In this document: one piece after another, positions 26,112 through 34,507 of the stretch
Layout: the number at the start of each line of letters is the position of its first letter
How positions within the stretch are numbered: the first letter of the stretch is position 1
Assembly: GCA_963720235.1 (NCBI GenBank)
Contig: OY970389.1
Location: 5,084,001-5,148,000 of the forward strand
Length of the DNA: 64,000 bases
From: JACMLC01 sp963720235
Lineage (GTDB): Bacteria > Acidobacteriota > Blastocatellia > Pyrinomonadales > Pyrinomonadaceae
Direction: 5' to 3'
Translations under genes and position numbers: made by a program
Notes under the pieces: model-generated
What the model was told of the DNA's origin: nothing
Databases searched by the model: none
Seen by the model: only the letters and a program-made list of their open reading frames with translations

Positions 26112-26882
26112 ATGAGCAGAATCCGCGCATTGATTATTGACGACGAAGCGGCGGCGCGCCGTCGAATCGGAAATCTGTTAAGCGACATCCCGGACGTGGA
26201 TGTCGTGGGCGAGGGAGAAGACGGGCGTGAGGCCGTGACCTTGATACGCGAGCATGCTCCTGACCTCGTCTTCCTCAATGTGCAGATGCCTCGCATGAGC
26301 GGCTTTGACGTGATACGGGAAATAGCATCAGAGCATTATTTACCGGCGATTATCTTCGTCACAGCTTTCGATGAGTTTGCCCTCAGAGCTTTCGAGGTTC
26401 ATGCGCTCGACTACATCTTGAAGCCTTTTGACCGCGAGCGATTTCGAGAAGCAGTGGAACACGCCAAAGCACAGTTGAAGAACAAACAGACCATCGAACT
26501 GAGCCTGCGCTTGCAAGGACTGCTCGAAGAATTAAAGACCGAGGTTGATTATCTAAACCGTGTGGAGGTGAAATCATGTGGCCGCACCATCTTCGTTCCG
26601 ACGGAAAAGATTGACTGGGTCAAAGCCGCAGACAACTATCTTGAACTGCACGTCGGGAAAGAGAGACACCTGGTACGCGAGACGATGGCACAGTTGGAGA
26701 AACAACTCGACCCCACTAAGTTCGCTCGGATTCACCGCTCTGCGCTGGTCAACATAGACCGCATCAAAGAACTGCGACCACTCTTCAACAACGACCATGT
26801 ACTAATCTTACGCGACGGCACACAATTGACCGCCAGTCGCACCTACTATGAAAAGCTGCTCACGCTCCTGAGAAGACATTAG
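26112..26882 (+). CDS. LytTR-family response regulator
   Basis: 256 residues. The receiver domain has the acidic pair in LIIDDEAAARRRIG, the phosphorylation Asp in the stretch APDLVFLNVQMP (position of the usual D followed by hydrophobics), the Thr/Ser in IIFVTAFDEFALRAFEVHALDYILKPF and the conserved Lys of KPF. The C-terminal LytTR DNA-binding domain follows (VEVKSCGRTIFVPTEKIDWVKAADNYLELHVG, FARIHRSALVNIDRIKEL). It is a LytR/AgrA-type transcription regulator that would be phosphorylated by the neighbouring LytS-like kinase, which is frameshifted here. Note Leu-Asn rather than Leu-Asp at 'FLNVQMP': the usual phospho-acceptor Asp may be Asn, so control by phosphorylation is doubtful. Confidence 0.9.
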   Translation: MSRIRALIIDDEAAARRRIGNLLSDIPDVDVVGEGEDGREAVTLIREHAPDLVFLNVQMPRMSGFDVIREIASEHYLPAIIFVTAFDEFALRAFEVHALDYILKPFDRERFREAVEHAKAQLKNKQTIELSLRLQGLLEELKTEVDYLNRVEVKSCGRTIFVPTEKIDWVKAADNYLELHVGKERHLVRETMAQLEKQLDPTKFARIHRSALVNIDRIKELRPLFNNDHVLILRDGTQLTASRTYYEKLLTLLRRH

Positions 26883-26913
26883 AGAGGTGACTTTCTTGAC
26901 GAGCCGCTCTGTA

Positions 26914-26972
26914 AGCAAGGCTTGCAACCAGCCACGCATTTGTCATCAGACATGCTGGTTGCGAGCCTCGCT
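26914..26972. terminator. Hairpin between convergent genes
   Basis: Arms 26914-26932 and 26954-26972 pair at 17 of 19 positions (core GGCTTGCAACCAGC against GCTGGTTGCGAGCC). It lies between the 3' ends of the LytTR gene (plus) and the RHS gene (minus), so it can serve both. No T-run is present. Confidence 0.55.
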
Positions 26973-26996
26973 CACAGAGAGATGATGGCTGAAGCC

Positions 26997-29900
26997 TTAC
27001 TTCGTAACCGGGCAGAGTTTGGCGTCTCTGCCAAAGGCGGCATTGATGACTCCATCCGCGTCATAAGCCGGGGTCTCTAAGAAATTCGGCGGCAGGTGGG
27101 GCCACTGCCCGTGGGCGATACTCCACAGTCCTCCGACAGCATACGAGAGCATGAACATATGCTGGCCGAGAACTTTAGCTTCCAGCGTGTGGATGGATTC
27201 ATGCCCTGTCAGGTCGAGCGCCCAAGCATATCCCATTTGATTCTTTTGCACGCCGAACAGGTAAACATCATTTCCCCAAGTCAGTGCGCTGCTGCTGTAG
27301 CCACTCGGCAGTGGACGACCGAATCCCGGATGACCGATGTGCAGTCGCATGTTGCTGAGGACGCGCGACGAGAGTTTGAAGTATTTGCCGATCATCTTTC
27401 GTTGGCAGAGGGTCAGCTTGATGATGTCCATTCCGTACATGACGCCTTCAAGCTTTTCCAGCATCCAGTTGACAGTTTTATTGATGACATACTGCTTGAC
27501 CGCAGCCAGCACCGCCATCCCGAATTCCTTAAACTTCCCCTGGAGCAAAAGCCCGCCGGTTTGCAATATCATCGTCAACTCCGAGGCTGTTTGGTAGATA
27601 GCCCACACGGGCGGAGCAATCAGCGAGATAATCGAGATGCCGAGCATGACCCAACGATTATGAAGCACTTTTGCTAAACATGTCCCGACGCGGCTGACGG
27701 CCCGCCCGATGGCCTTGAAGAACGAACCGATTTTTTTGAACAACCTGCCGAAGAACAGTCCATCCGGGTCAAGATGGTTGACGGGGTCGTTGCCGCAATA
27801 GCTGTAAAGGTTAAGCGATTGCGGGTCTGCGGGAGTGGCGGCCTTCATGCCAATCGGGTCGGGCTGCGTGAAACGGCCTTGCAAAGCGTCGTAATGACGA
27901 TTGATGGCGTAGTCGAGACCCGTCGTCGTGCTCCGGTCGTAACTCGTGAAGCGGCGGTTAGTCGTCCCGGTTGACTCGGCATCGAAAGCTGTGCCGAAGG
28001 GCAGCGTCGTTTGCTCTGTGACGACACCTGTGAGCGGGTTGGAGATCAGGCGCGTCCCCAGATGATCCGGGTGATAGTAGAGCACTGACTCGACGCTGCC
28101 ACTCGGCTGCTGCGTAGCCAGCAATCTCCTGCCCAAGAAAATGTAGTTTTTCAACCATATGGGAGCGGTCGGCGATGAGTTCGACTCTATGTACTCGGTG
28201 ATGATATTGTTCCCGTCCCAGACGTAGTAAGTGCGCTGGTTGGAATTATCGCCGCCCTCCTGCTTCACCAGCCGCTCGCCGCCCGCGCCATAGGTGTAAA
28301 TCACATAGGTCAAACCACCATCGGTCTTAACCTTCAACAGCCTGCCCGATGCATCGTACTGATAGCGTTGCCACGTGCCGTCACCGAGTTGCACGCGCGT
28401 CTGATTGCCTGCCGCATCATAGAGCCAGCCCGGCGTGTTGATACGATTGCTGCCCACGTCATAAGAGAGGGTGGGTATCCCATCGCATGGCGCGTTGGTT
28501 GAGAGACAATTACCGACCGTCGGTTGGGCGACGGTGACGGCGACGTTCGGCGTAGAGTCGCCAAACCACGCGACTCCGTCCTGCACCATGCGCCATTGGA
28601 AATTGTAAGTACCGGATGTGGACGGCGCAGTCACAGTATAATTGAAGGTGACGGAGCTGCCCGGCGAAACGCTCGCCGGAACGTTCATGCGCGTTAATCC
28701 CCATGTGTTGTTGTCCTGCGGGTTCTGCGTTCCGAGACGATGCATGTCGGCAGCCGTCCAAGTCCTGGTGCCTGAGTTTCGCATTGTCACTGTGACGCTG
28801 TATTTATGCCCGGCATTCATCGCCGTTGGCACAGTTTGTGAAACGAAGGTCGCGCCGTTGTAAATGGGGTTGCTCACAGTGGCCGTCGTCCAACTGAAAG
28901 AACTGTAAGCTCCTGCGTTGTCCCTCACGCGCAGAGAGACGTTGTAAGTTCCGGCTGACGCGTAAGTCTTAGTTGGACTGACGCCCGTGCCGGTCGTGCC
29001 GTCCCCGAAGTTCCATGCATAGGTCGTAATGAACCCATCGTCGTCGTAAGAGTTACCGCCGTTGAACTGTATGGCCTGTCCCGGCGTCGCATTGTATGGG
29101 CCACCGGGGTTGGCACTCGGCGGCATATTCGGCTGGCAGCCGGGGTCACGCTCAGGACAGATAGGGATAAGGCCGCTCGGCGCAGCAGTCGTGGTATCGG
29201 TCTGCTGAGTTTGTGGCGGGGCTGGAGTCGCCTGCGTTGTTGGAGTCGGCATTTGCGTGGGCGCATTAAGAGCCGCGCCACGCTCAGATGATTCGAGCCT
29301 CAAGTCATCGTCGTGCATTCGGGTCAGGGTGTTAGCAGGATGATGGCTAAGCGTTGATGCCTGAGAAACATTTGATACGTAATGACTGGTCTCTCCGCGG
29401 AGGCGCGCCGGAGAGGCGTCGCGCGGCGGCTCATGAGAGGCGAGTTGAAACTCCTGCGGCTGTGGGGGCGCGGGCGAGAGATTTGCGATGCTGTTGGAGC
29501 TAGTGACGGTGCGGCGATTGCCGTAACGGTCGTAAGTGTAGTTCTGCGACCATGTGGAATTGTTTGTCACCTTGCTCAGGCGACCGAGGGCGTCGTAAGT
29601 GAAGATGCGAGTCTTCTCTGCGTTCAGGTTATTGATGAGCTTCGACAGTTGGCCTGTGCGACCGGCCCTCGCATATGAGTTGTACATAAAATGAGTCAGG
29701 TCGAGCAGAGCCGTCGTGCCGCGCATCACCTTCTGATTTGAGATGAGCCCCGTCTTGTCGTCATAGAGGTAAGTTTCCTGAAGTTGATTCGCGCCGCTCG
29801 CCCCAACCAGCATCGACAGTAGTTGGCCGGACGCGTTGTAGGTGAGTTGTGAGCCGTACACAGCGTTATTGACCTTCACGGCAGTAGGTCGGCTCGCGCC

Positions 29901-32900
29901 GTCATAGTCGTAGTGGACGAGTTTGTTGCCAGCCGCCGTGCCGTACTGCGTCGGGTAGCGCGTGTCCGTCAGGCGGTTGGCGGTGTCGTATGTATACTCG
30001 ACCACCATCGGATAGGATGGACGGCTGACGAGCGTCAACGTCTTGCGAATGATGCGCGCCTCTGCGTCATAAGCAAACTCTTCTGTGCTCACGCCCTGCG
30101 CCGTCACGCGGAAGGGACGCATGATATCGCCTGATGACATGTAGACGTAGCTGACGGTTGACGCACTCAGCACGGGACTGGCTGTGTCTCCGAATCCGCT
30201 TGTGTCGTAAGTGACAGACTGTAGGCGGTTGAGCGGGTCGTTGTTGTAGTTATAAACGGTGCGGATGCCGCGCGGGTCAACTCGCGCAATGAGGTTGGAG
30301 CGTTCGTCGTAGGTGAAGACATGACTCCACTGCCCGTTGCCGACATACTGACCGGCATCGTTGAGTGTCGCATTGGCCTCTGCCAATTTCTGATGAGTCA
30401 TTCGTCCGAGCGAGTCGTAGCGAAAGCGTCGTTGCTGCTCGCCCTGCAAGACCTCTATGAGATGGCCGAGCGCGTTGTAGTTGTATCGCGTGATGAGCGC
30501 ACCTGCGGCAAAGACGCTGCCCGTTCCAGAGGGGTTTGGCTCGACCACCTCAACGATATTGCCGGCAGGGTCGGAACGCTCCCAACGCTCTCTGCCCCAA
30601 GCGTCCACAGAGCGCACGGTGCTTCCCGGCTCTGTGGATGCGCCCGGCGGGCGGCTGGTTTCGTTATAGAAGTTTTCGGTGATGCTAATGCCGTCCGGGG
30701 CAATCACCTTCGTCGCGCGCCCGATCACGTCATAAGAAGTGTTGGCCCAATTTTTTGTCTGGCCGCTGCGATAGGGGCGGGTCTGGCTCACGGGCCGTCC
30801 AGATTCGTCATAGCGTATCTCTACAATGTCGTACACGCCGTCCGCCCCGGACTGTTCCTGAATCACCAGGCCGCGCCCATCGAAGCGTTTAGTCTTCGTT
30901 GAGAGCACTGTGCCATTGGCGAGTTTGGTCGTCTCGGTGACGCCCATCATATTATCGTCGTATGTGAAGGTGGTGCTTGCTCCGGTTGAGAGAGTCGTTG
31001 TTAGAGGGCGCAGGGAGTCGGAGAAGTAGCTGACTTGCGAGCTGCGCCCGTTGGCATCTGTGGCAGTGAGCGGCAACCCTGTATTGAAATCATAAGTGCT
31101 GCTGCTCGTCACGCGGACGGAAGAATAAGGGTCTAAGGAACCGCGCGATTGAGAGGTCGAATACGCGTATTGAGTATCAGTCCCAAAGTTTGATTTCGTT
31201 AGCTCGCAGCAGGAGCCGGAAGTCGTCACGCGATTTCCCGTCACGTCATAGCCGTATGTCTCGACCACCTGCCCACCGAGGTTGGCAGCATCAGCATACT
31301 TCACCATTCTTGTCAGATTACCGCGATAATCTGTTGACGGGTCGTAGTCATTCATCCAATAGCCCGGCTCGCAATGTGTGTAGCAGGGGTCGTAGCCGTT
31401 GCATACTTGATAGCAATACTCTTCGACCCAATATTGCGGGTCATAAGGGTCGTAGGCATCACTGTGCATAATCACATCGGGCGTGCTGCTCAGAGACGAA
31501 CCCGGCCCGTCGTACTGGTATTCGGTGCGCGCAATTTTTGTGATCTCGTCACGGTCATAAACCGTCACCGATTTGACCAGATTGAAGATGTGCCGGTTGA
31601 TGTAAGCCGCGCTGCTATCATATTCCGTAATTGTCTCGCGCCGCAGATTCCAGGGGCCGAAGCCGTACTGTAGATGCACCGTGACCTGATTGTATTTTGG
31701 CCCGTAGAGAAATCCTTCGGCGGTGACGTTGCCGTTCTCGTCCGTGTTCTCCTGTCGCGTCGGGCGTAAAGAGCCATAGTCTCCCTTCTCCCACGAGACT
31801 ACAGACCTGCGCCAGAGCCTTCCGGCGGCATCGTACATCTCATCCTGATAGGTCAGACCGTCCTTGTACTTTTCAGGATTGTTTTCAGGAAGACTTGAGT
31901 AGTTATAAGAGTACTGCACGTTTCTAGTCCCGTCGGGCTGCACAATAGTCATAGTGCGGGGACTCGTGTTTTGCTGCACGGTGTAGGTCGTGACAAGCGT
32001 TGAACTCTGATTCCCTGACCAGTCCTCCGTCATTGTCGTGTATGAGGGCGCATGAGTGAGTTGAACGCCGGAGGTCATCGGGAAGTTGTAAAGCTTCAGC
32101 GTTGACATCATGCCGGGCGACACCGTGCCATGATCGCTGAGTGAGGAGGATGAGAGCGTCATGATGCGTTGGCCTATGACTTTGGCAATCATGCCATACG
32201 AGGAATAGGAGTCGGCATCACCGAACCAGTAACCTGTGCGAGTCGCCGGATAGTAGATGGCGTCAATGACCCAGGGGGAAGGATTGCGCACTCTCGGCGT
32301 CAGCCCATAAAACGAGTAGCCGAGCGTTAGCTGACGGTAATGGAGTCGAACCAGCGTGCGTAAGCCGCCACTGATTCCCATTGACGGGGCGGTGATGGCA
32401 GTGAGCCGGAGATTAACGTCGTAATGAAAGTTGATGGTGCGTCCGAGCGTGTCGGTGACGGTCTGAATCTTCGGGCCGGAGTTGTTGACGTAAGTGATGG
32501 TGATGTAATTGCCGTTAGCGTCTGTGATGCGCGTCGGGTAAACGGCGTTTAGGCCCGGCGCGCCGTAGGAGATGATAGTACCGTCGGCCTGCTTTGCGGT
32601 GGCGGAAGTAATGGTGCCGCTCGCATTCGCCCAGTGTGAATAATCTATGAAAGTGCTGTCGGTGGTGTAGCCAGTAAAAGAGCTTCCGTAACTGTAATTG
32701 GCAATCGTGCCGTTGTAGCCGTGACGCGTGCCATCGGCATCGACAATCATGCTCCCGCTCGACCCCATCCTGATGAGGCGACCGAATCCCAGAGACCAGC
32801 CGGGAGCGGGCCAGTCCTGATCTATATCGTAAGTAATCTCTGCGCCTGATTCGTTCCAGAGAGCAGCGTTATAGGTCAGGCGAAGTTGGAGGTCTATTCC

Positions 32901-33869
32901 GCGTCCTGGGAGTTCGAGGACGGGCGCTGCTATTTGGAAGTTGCCGCTGCCCGGATTGTCGCCTGACACCTGATCCGGCGGGTCGCCGCGCCTGTTGAAA
33001 GGATCGTCGGCGGAGCGGTAGTTGTTATCATTCCACTCTCCTTCGAGTGGGATAGCCGCAACGGCAGGCGCGGTTGACGTAGTATGTGAGTACGATGCGC
33101 CGTTCCATGTCTTGCTGCTGCGCGCGTTGCGGGTGAGCGATGCGCCGGGCTTCTCCTGCTTGAGCGAGGAAGTTTGCGGCGGCACATAGTCGCGGGTCGA
33201 AACATCCTTTTCGCTGAGCGGATTCTCGCCGGGAGGTACTTTGCCATCGACAGGACTGGCCCCGCCCGCGTTGTTGACCACTTTGACATTGACGTGCGCT
33301 TGTCGCCCGGCGGCCTCCGCCGTCACGCGAAAATCTCCAGCCACTTTTGACATGAACACGCCTGTCCGCGAAATGCGCGCCTTCCTTTCTTTGGCGGCGT
33401 CTTCTGCCAGCCACTTGAAGCGCATGCCGCCGATTGGTTGTCCTTCGCTGTCATACGCAGTCGCCGCGAAAATGACCTGTTCACCCGTCCCAATAGTCAC
33501 GTTGTCGGGGCTGATCTCAACTCTGACGGCGCGCTCGTCGCGCTCTGTTTGTGTTTCCTGTTCCGGTTTACGCTCAAGTTGAGCCTGCATAGCTGACAAC
33601 CATTGATTGACGTGGAACCACATCTCCCAACTTGCGGCTTTCAACCCGGAGGACATTCCGCCGAAGAGCTCAGAGGAAGCAGGCGTTGAAGTCGTGAGTA
33701 GAGCGATGACAAGTGTTAAAGATAGAGCCCGTGAAATGTTTTGTTTGATGAGAAGGTTTGAACGTCGAATGACGCAGCTAGCGCAACGCGTCGCCAACAG
33801 AGCAAACCGGTTCAGGCTTGATGGATTGTCAGGGCTTTTGTCGGAGGTCGAGCGAGAAATGCGCATCAT
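26997..33869 (-). CDS. Giant RHS/YD-repeat protein with C-terminal HExxH domain
   Basis: 2290 residues from the ATG at 33869 (GGAG 8 bases upstream). Order: an N-terminal leader with a membrane segment (SLTLVIALLTTSTPASS), an Ig-like domain (ISPDNVTIGTGEQVIFAATAYD), then a long run of YD/RHS repeats (YDxxGRL, YNYNALGHLIEVL, RFRYDSLGRMTHQ). A PKD domain (GGPYNATPGQAIQFNGG..WNFGDGTTGTG) and an NBR1-like Ig domain (TVTMRNSGTRTW) interrupt the repeats. The conserved RHS core follows (HYDALQGRFTQPDPIG...LNLYSYCGNDPVNHLDPDG). The ~280-residue C-terminus has membrane-prone helices and then H2223-E-S-I-H2227 with Glu2265 in NFLETPAYDAD, a minimal zincin-like site. RHS shells enclose and release such C-terminal toxins. 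No immunity gene is next to it. Confidence 0.88.
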   Translation of the reverse strand: MMRISRSTSDKSPDNPSSLNRFALLATRCASCVIRRSNLLIKQNISRALSLTLVIALLTTSTPASSELFGGMSSGLKAASWEMWFHVNQWLSAMQAQLERKPEQETQTERDERAVRVEISPDNVTIGTGEQVIFAATAYDSEGQPIGGMRFKWLAEDAAKERKARISRTGVFMSKVAGDFRVTAEAAGRQAHVNVKVVNNAGGASPVDGKVPPGENPLSEKDVSTRDYVPPQTSSLKQEKPGASLTRNARSSKTWNGASYSHTTSTAPAVAAIPLEGEWNDNNYRSADDPFNRRGDPPDQVSGDNPGSGNFQIAAPVLELPGRGIDLQLRLTYNAALWNESGAEITYDIDQDWPAPGWSLGFGRLIRMGSSGSMIVDADGTRHGYNGTIANYSYGSSFTGYTTDSTFIDYSHWANASGTITSATAKQADGTIISYGAPGLNAVYPTRITDANGNYITITYVNNSGPKIQTVTDTLGRTINFHYDVNLRLTAITAPSMGISGGLRTLVRLHYRQLTLGYSFYGLTPRVRNPSPWVIDAIYYPATRTGYWFGDADSYSSYGMIAKVIGQRIMTLSSSSLSDHGTVSPGMMSTLKLYNFPMTSGVQLTHAPSYTTMTEDWSGNQSSTLVTTYTVQQNTSPRTMTIVQPDGTRNVQYSYNYSSLPENNPEKYKDGLTYQDEMYDAAGRLWRRSVVSWEKGDYGSLRPTRQENTDENGNVTAEGFLYGPKYNQVTVHLQYGFGPWNLRRETITEYDSSAAYINRHIFNLVKSVTVYDRDEITKIARTEYQYDGPGSSLSSTPDVIMHSDAYDPYDPQYWVEEYCYQVCNGYDPCYTHCEPGYWMNDYDPSTDYRGNLTRMVKYADAANLGGQVVETYGYDVTGNRVTTSGSCCELTKSNFGTDTQYAYSTSQSRGSLDPYSSVRVTSSSTYDFNTGLPLTATDANGRSSQVSYFSDSLRPLTTTLSTGASTTFTYDDNMMGVTETTKLANGTVLSTKTKRFDGRGLVIQEQSGADGVYDIVEIRYDESGRPVSQTRPYRSGQTKNWANTSYDVIGRATKVIAPDGISITENFYNETSRPPGASTEPGSTVRSVDAWGRERWERSDPAGNIVEVVEPNPSGTGSVFAAGALITRYNYNALGHLIEVLQGEQQRRFRYDSLGRMTHQKLAEANATLNDAGQYVGNGQWSHVFTYDERSNLIARVDPRGIRTVYNYNNDPLNRLQSVTYDTSGFGDTASPVLSASTVSYVYMSSGDIMRPFRVTAQGVSTEEFAYDAEARIIRKTLTLVSRPSYPMVVEYTYDTANRLTDTRYPTQYGTAAGNKLVHYDYDGASRPTAVKVNNAVYGSQLTYNASGQLLSMLVGASGANQLQETYLYDDKTGLISNQKVMRGTTALLDLTHFMYNSYARAGRTGQLSKLINNLNAEKTRIFTYDALGRLSKVTNNSTWSQNYTYDRYGNRRTVTSSNSIANLSPAPPQPQEFQLASHEPPRDASPARLRGETSHYVSNVSQASTLSHHPANTLTRMHDDDLRLESSERGAALNAPTQMPTPTTQATPAPPQTQQTDTTTAAPSGLIPICPERDPGCQPNMPPSANPGGPYNATPGQAIQFNGGNSYDDDGFITTYAWNFGDGTTGTGVSPTKTYASAGTYNVSLRVRDNAGAYSSFSWTTATVSNPIYNGATFVSQTVPTAMNAGHKYSVTVTMRNSGTRTWTAADMHRLGTQNPQDNNTWGLTRMNVPASVSPGSSVTFNYTVTAPSTSGTYNFQWRMVQDGVAWFGDSTPNVAVTVAQPTVGNCLSTNAPCDGIPTLSYDVGSNRINTPGWLYDAAGNQTRVQLGDGTWQRYQYDASGRLLKVKTDGGLTYVIYTYGAGGERLVKQEGGDNSNQRTYYVWDGNNIITEYIESNSSPTAPIWLKNYIFLGRRLLATQQPSGSVESVLYYHPDHLGTRLISNPLTGVVTEQTTLPFGTAFDAESTGTTNRRFTSYDRSTTTGLDYAINRHYDALQGRFTQPDPIGMKAATPADPQSLNLYSYCGNDPVNHLDPDGLFFGRLFKKIGSFFKAIGRAVSRVGTCLAKVLHNRWVMLGISIISLIAPPVWAIYQTASELTMILQTGGLLLQGKFKEFGMAVLAAVKQYVINKTVNWMLEKLEGVMYGMDIIKLTLCQRKMIGKYFKLSSRVLSNMRLHIGHPGFGRPLPSGYSSSALTWGNDVYLFGVQKNQMGYAWALDLTGHESIHTLEAKVLGQHMFMLSYAVGGLWSIAHGQWPHLPPNFLETPAYDADGVINAAFGRDAKLCPVTK

Positions 33870-34507
33870 GATAGAAACTCCTTTAGAGAAAGGTTGCAGT
33901 CGTGAGTGCACCAGCTTGCTGAGCGGCTTGTGTCACATCCTCACGCGCGGGATTATGCTGGGGACGATTTCGCCGAAGCCTCTTCACACACATGCTTGTG
34001 TGGCGTCATCCAATCTTTTCTGTCGCTCTGCGAAATTTAAGAGTTCCGCGGTCAGTCCTGAAAGCGCAGTTAAAGTTATCTTTTGTGAAAAGGTCTTCTG
34101 GTTAAAGGAAGCGGCCCACATCACACGTCGCTCGCTTTCTGAGGTCGTATGCCGGAGCAGTCGCCACTCGAAAGTCGGGCGCGCTGACCGGCTCTTCCCC
34201 TAACGTGTTGCGTCCGAGTTTAGCGGGGCGGCAGGATTTGCCAATCGGAAAGGGGCGAACTGTGGCAGCGACGTGGCAGGTCGTGAATAATCCGAAGACG
34301 AGGGCGTGCGCGATAGCCCGCCTGCCGAAGGGTGGGAAAATCAACAATACTATGTTGACTTGTTTTCATGTCAGTACTATCCTGCCTTCGCTCAATTCTT
34401 CCGGGTTATATGCGACTGCCTTACAGTTGCCACTTTATTAATTCTTTACCTAACGGCGTCCTGAGATTTACCGACTATTAACTTAAGTCCTGAATCAAGA
34501 GTTATTC
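33870..34507. other. Non-coding stretch with dispersed 47-bp repeat
   Basis: 638 bases without a supported gene between the RHS gene and the next plus-strand gene. The identifiable element is a 47-base copy (34303-34349) of a sequence also found at 45762-45808. Base composition becomes AT-rich towards 34400. Confidence 0.6.
34303..34349. repeat. Dispersed 47-bp repeat, copy 1
   Basis: Exact 47-base match to 45762-45808. After a 3-base difference the match resumes for a further six bases (TGTTGA). This copy is non-coding; the other lies inside a DUF5995 gene. Confidence 0.85.

Noticed and set aside
33607..34203. 198-codon plus-strand frame at the 5' end of the RHS gene
   Set aside because: Most of it is antisense to the RHS N-terminus or covers its leader region; no protein-like features.
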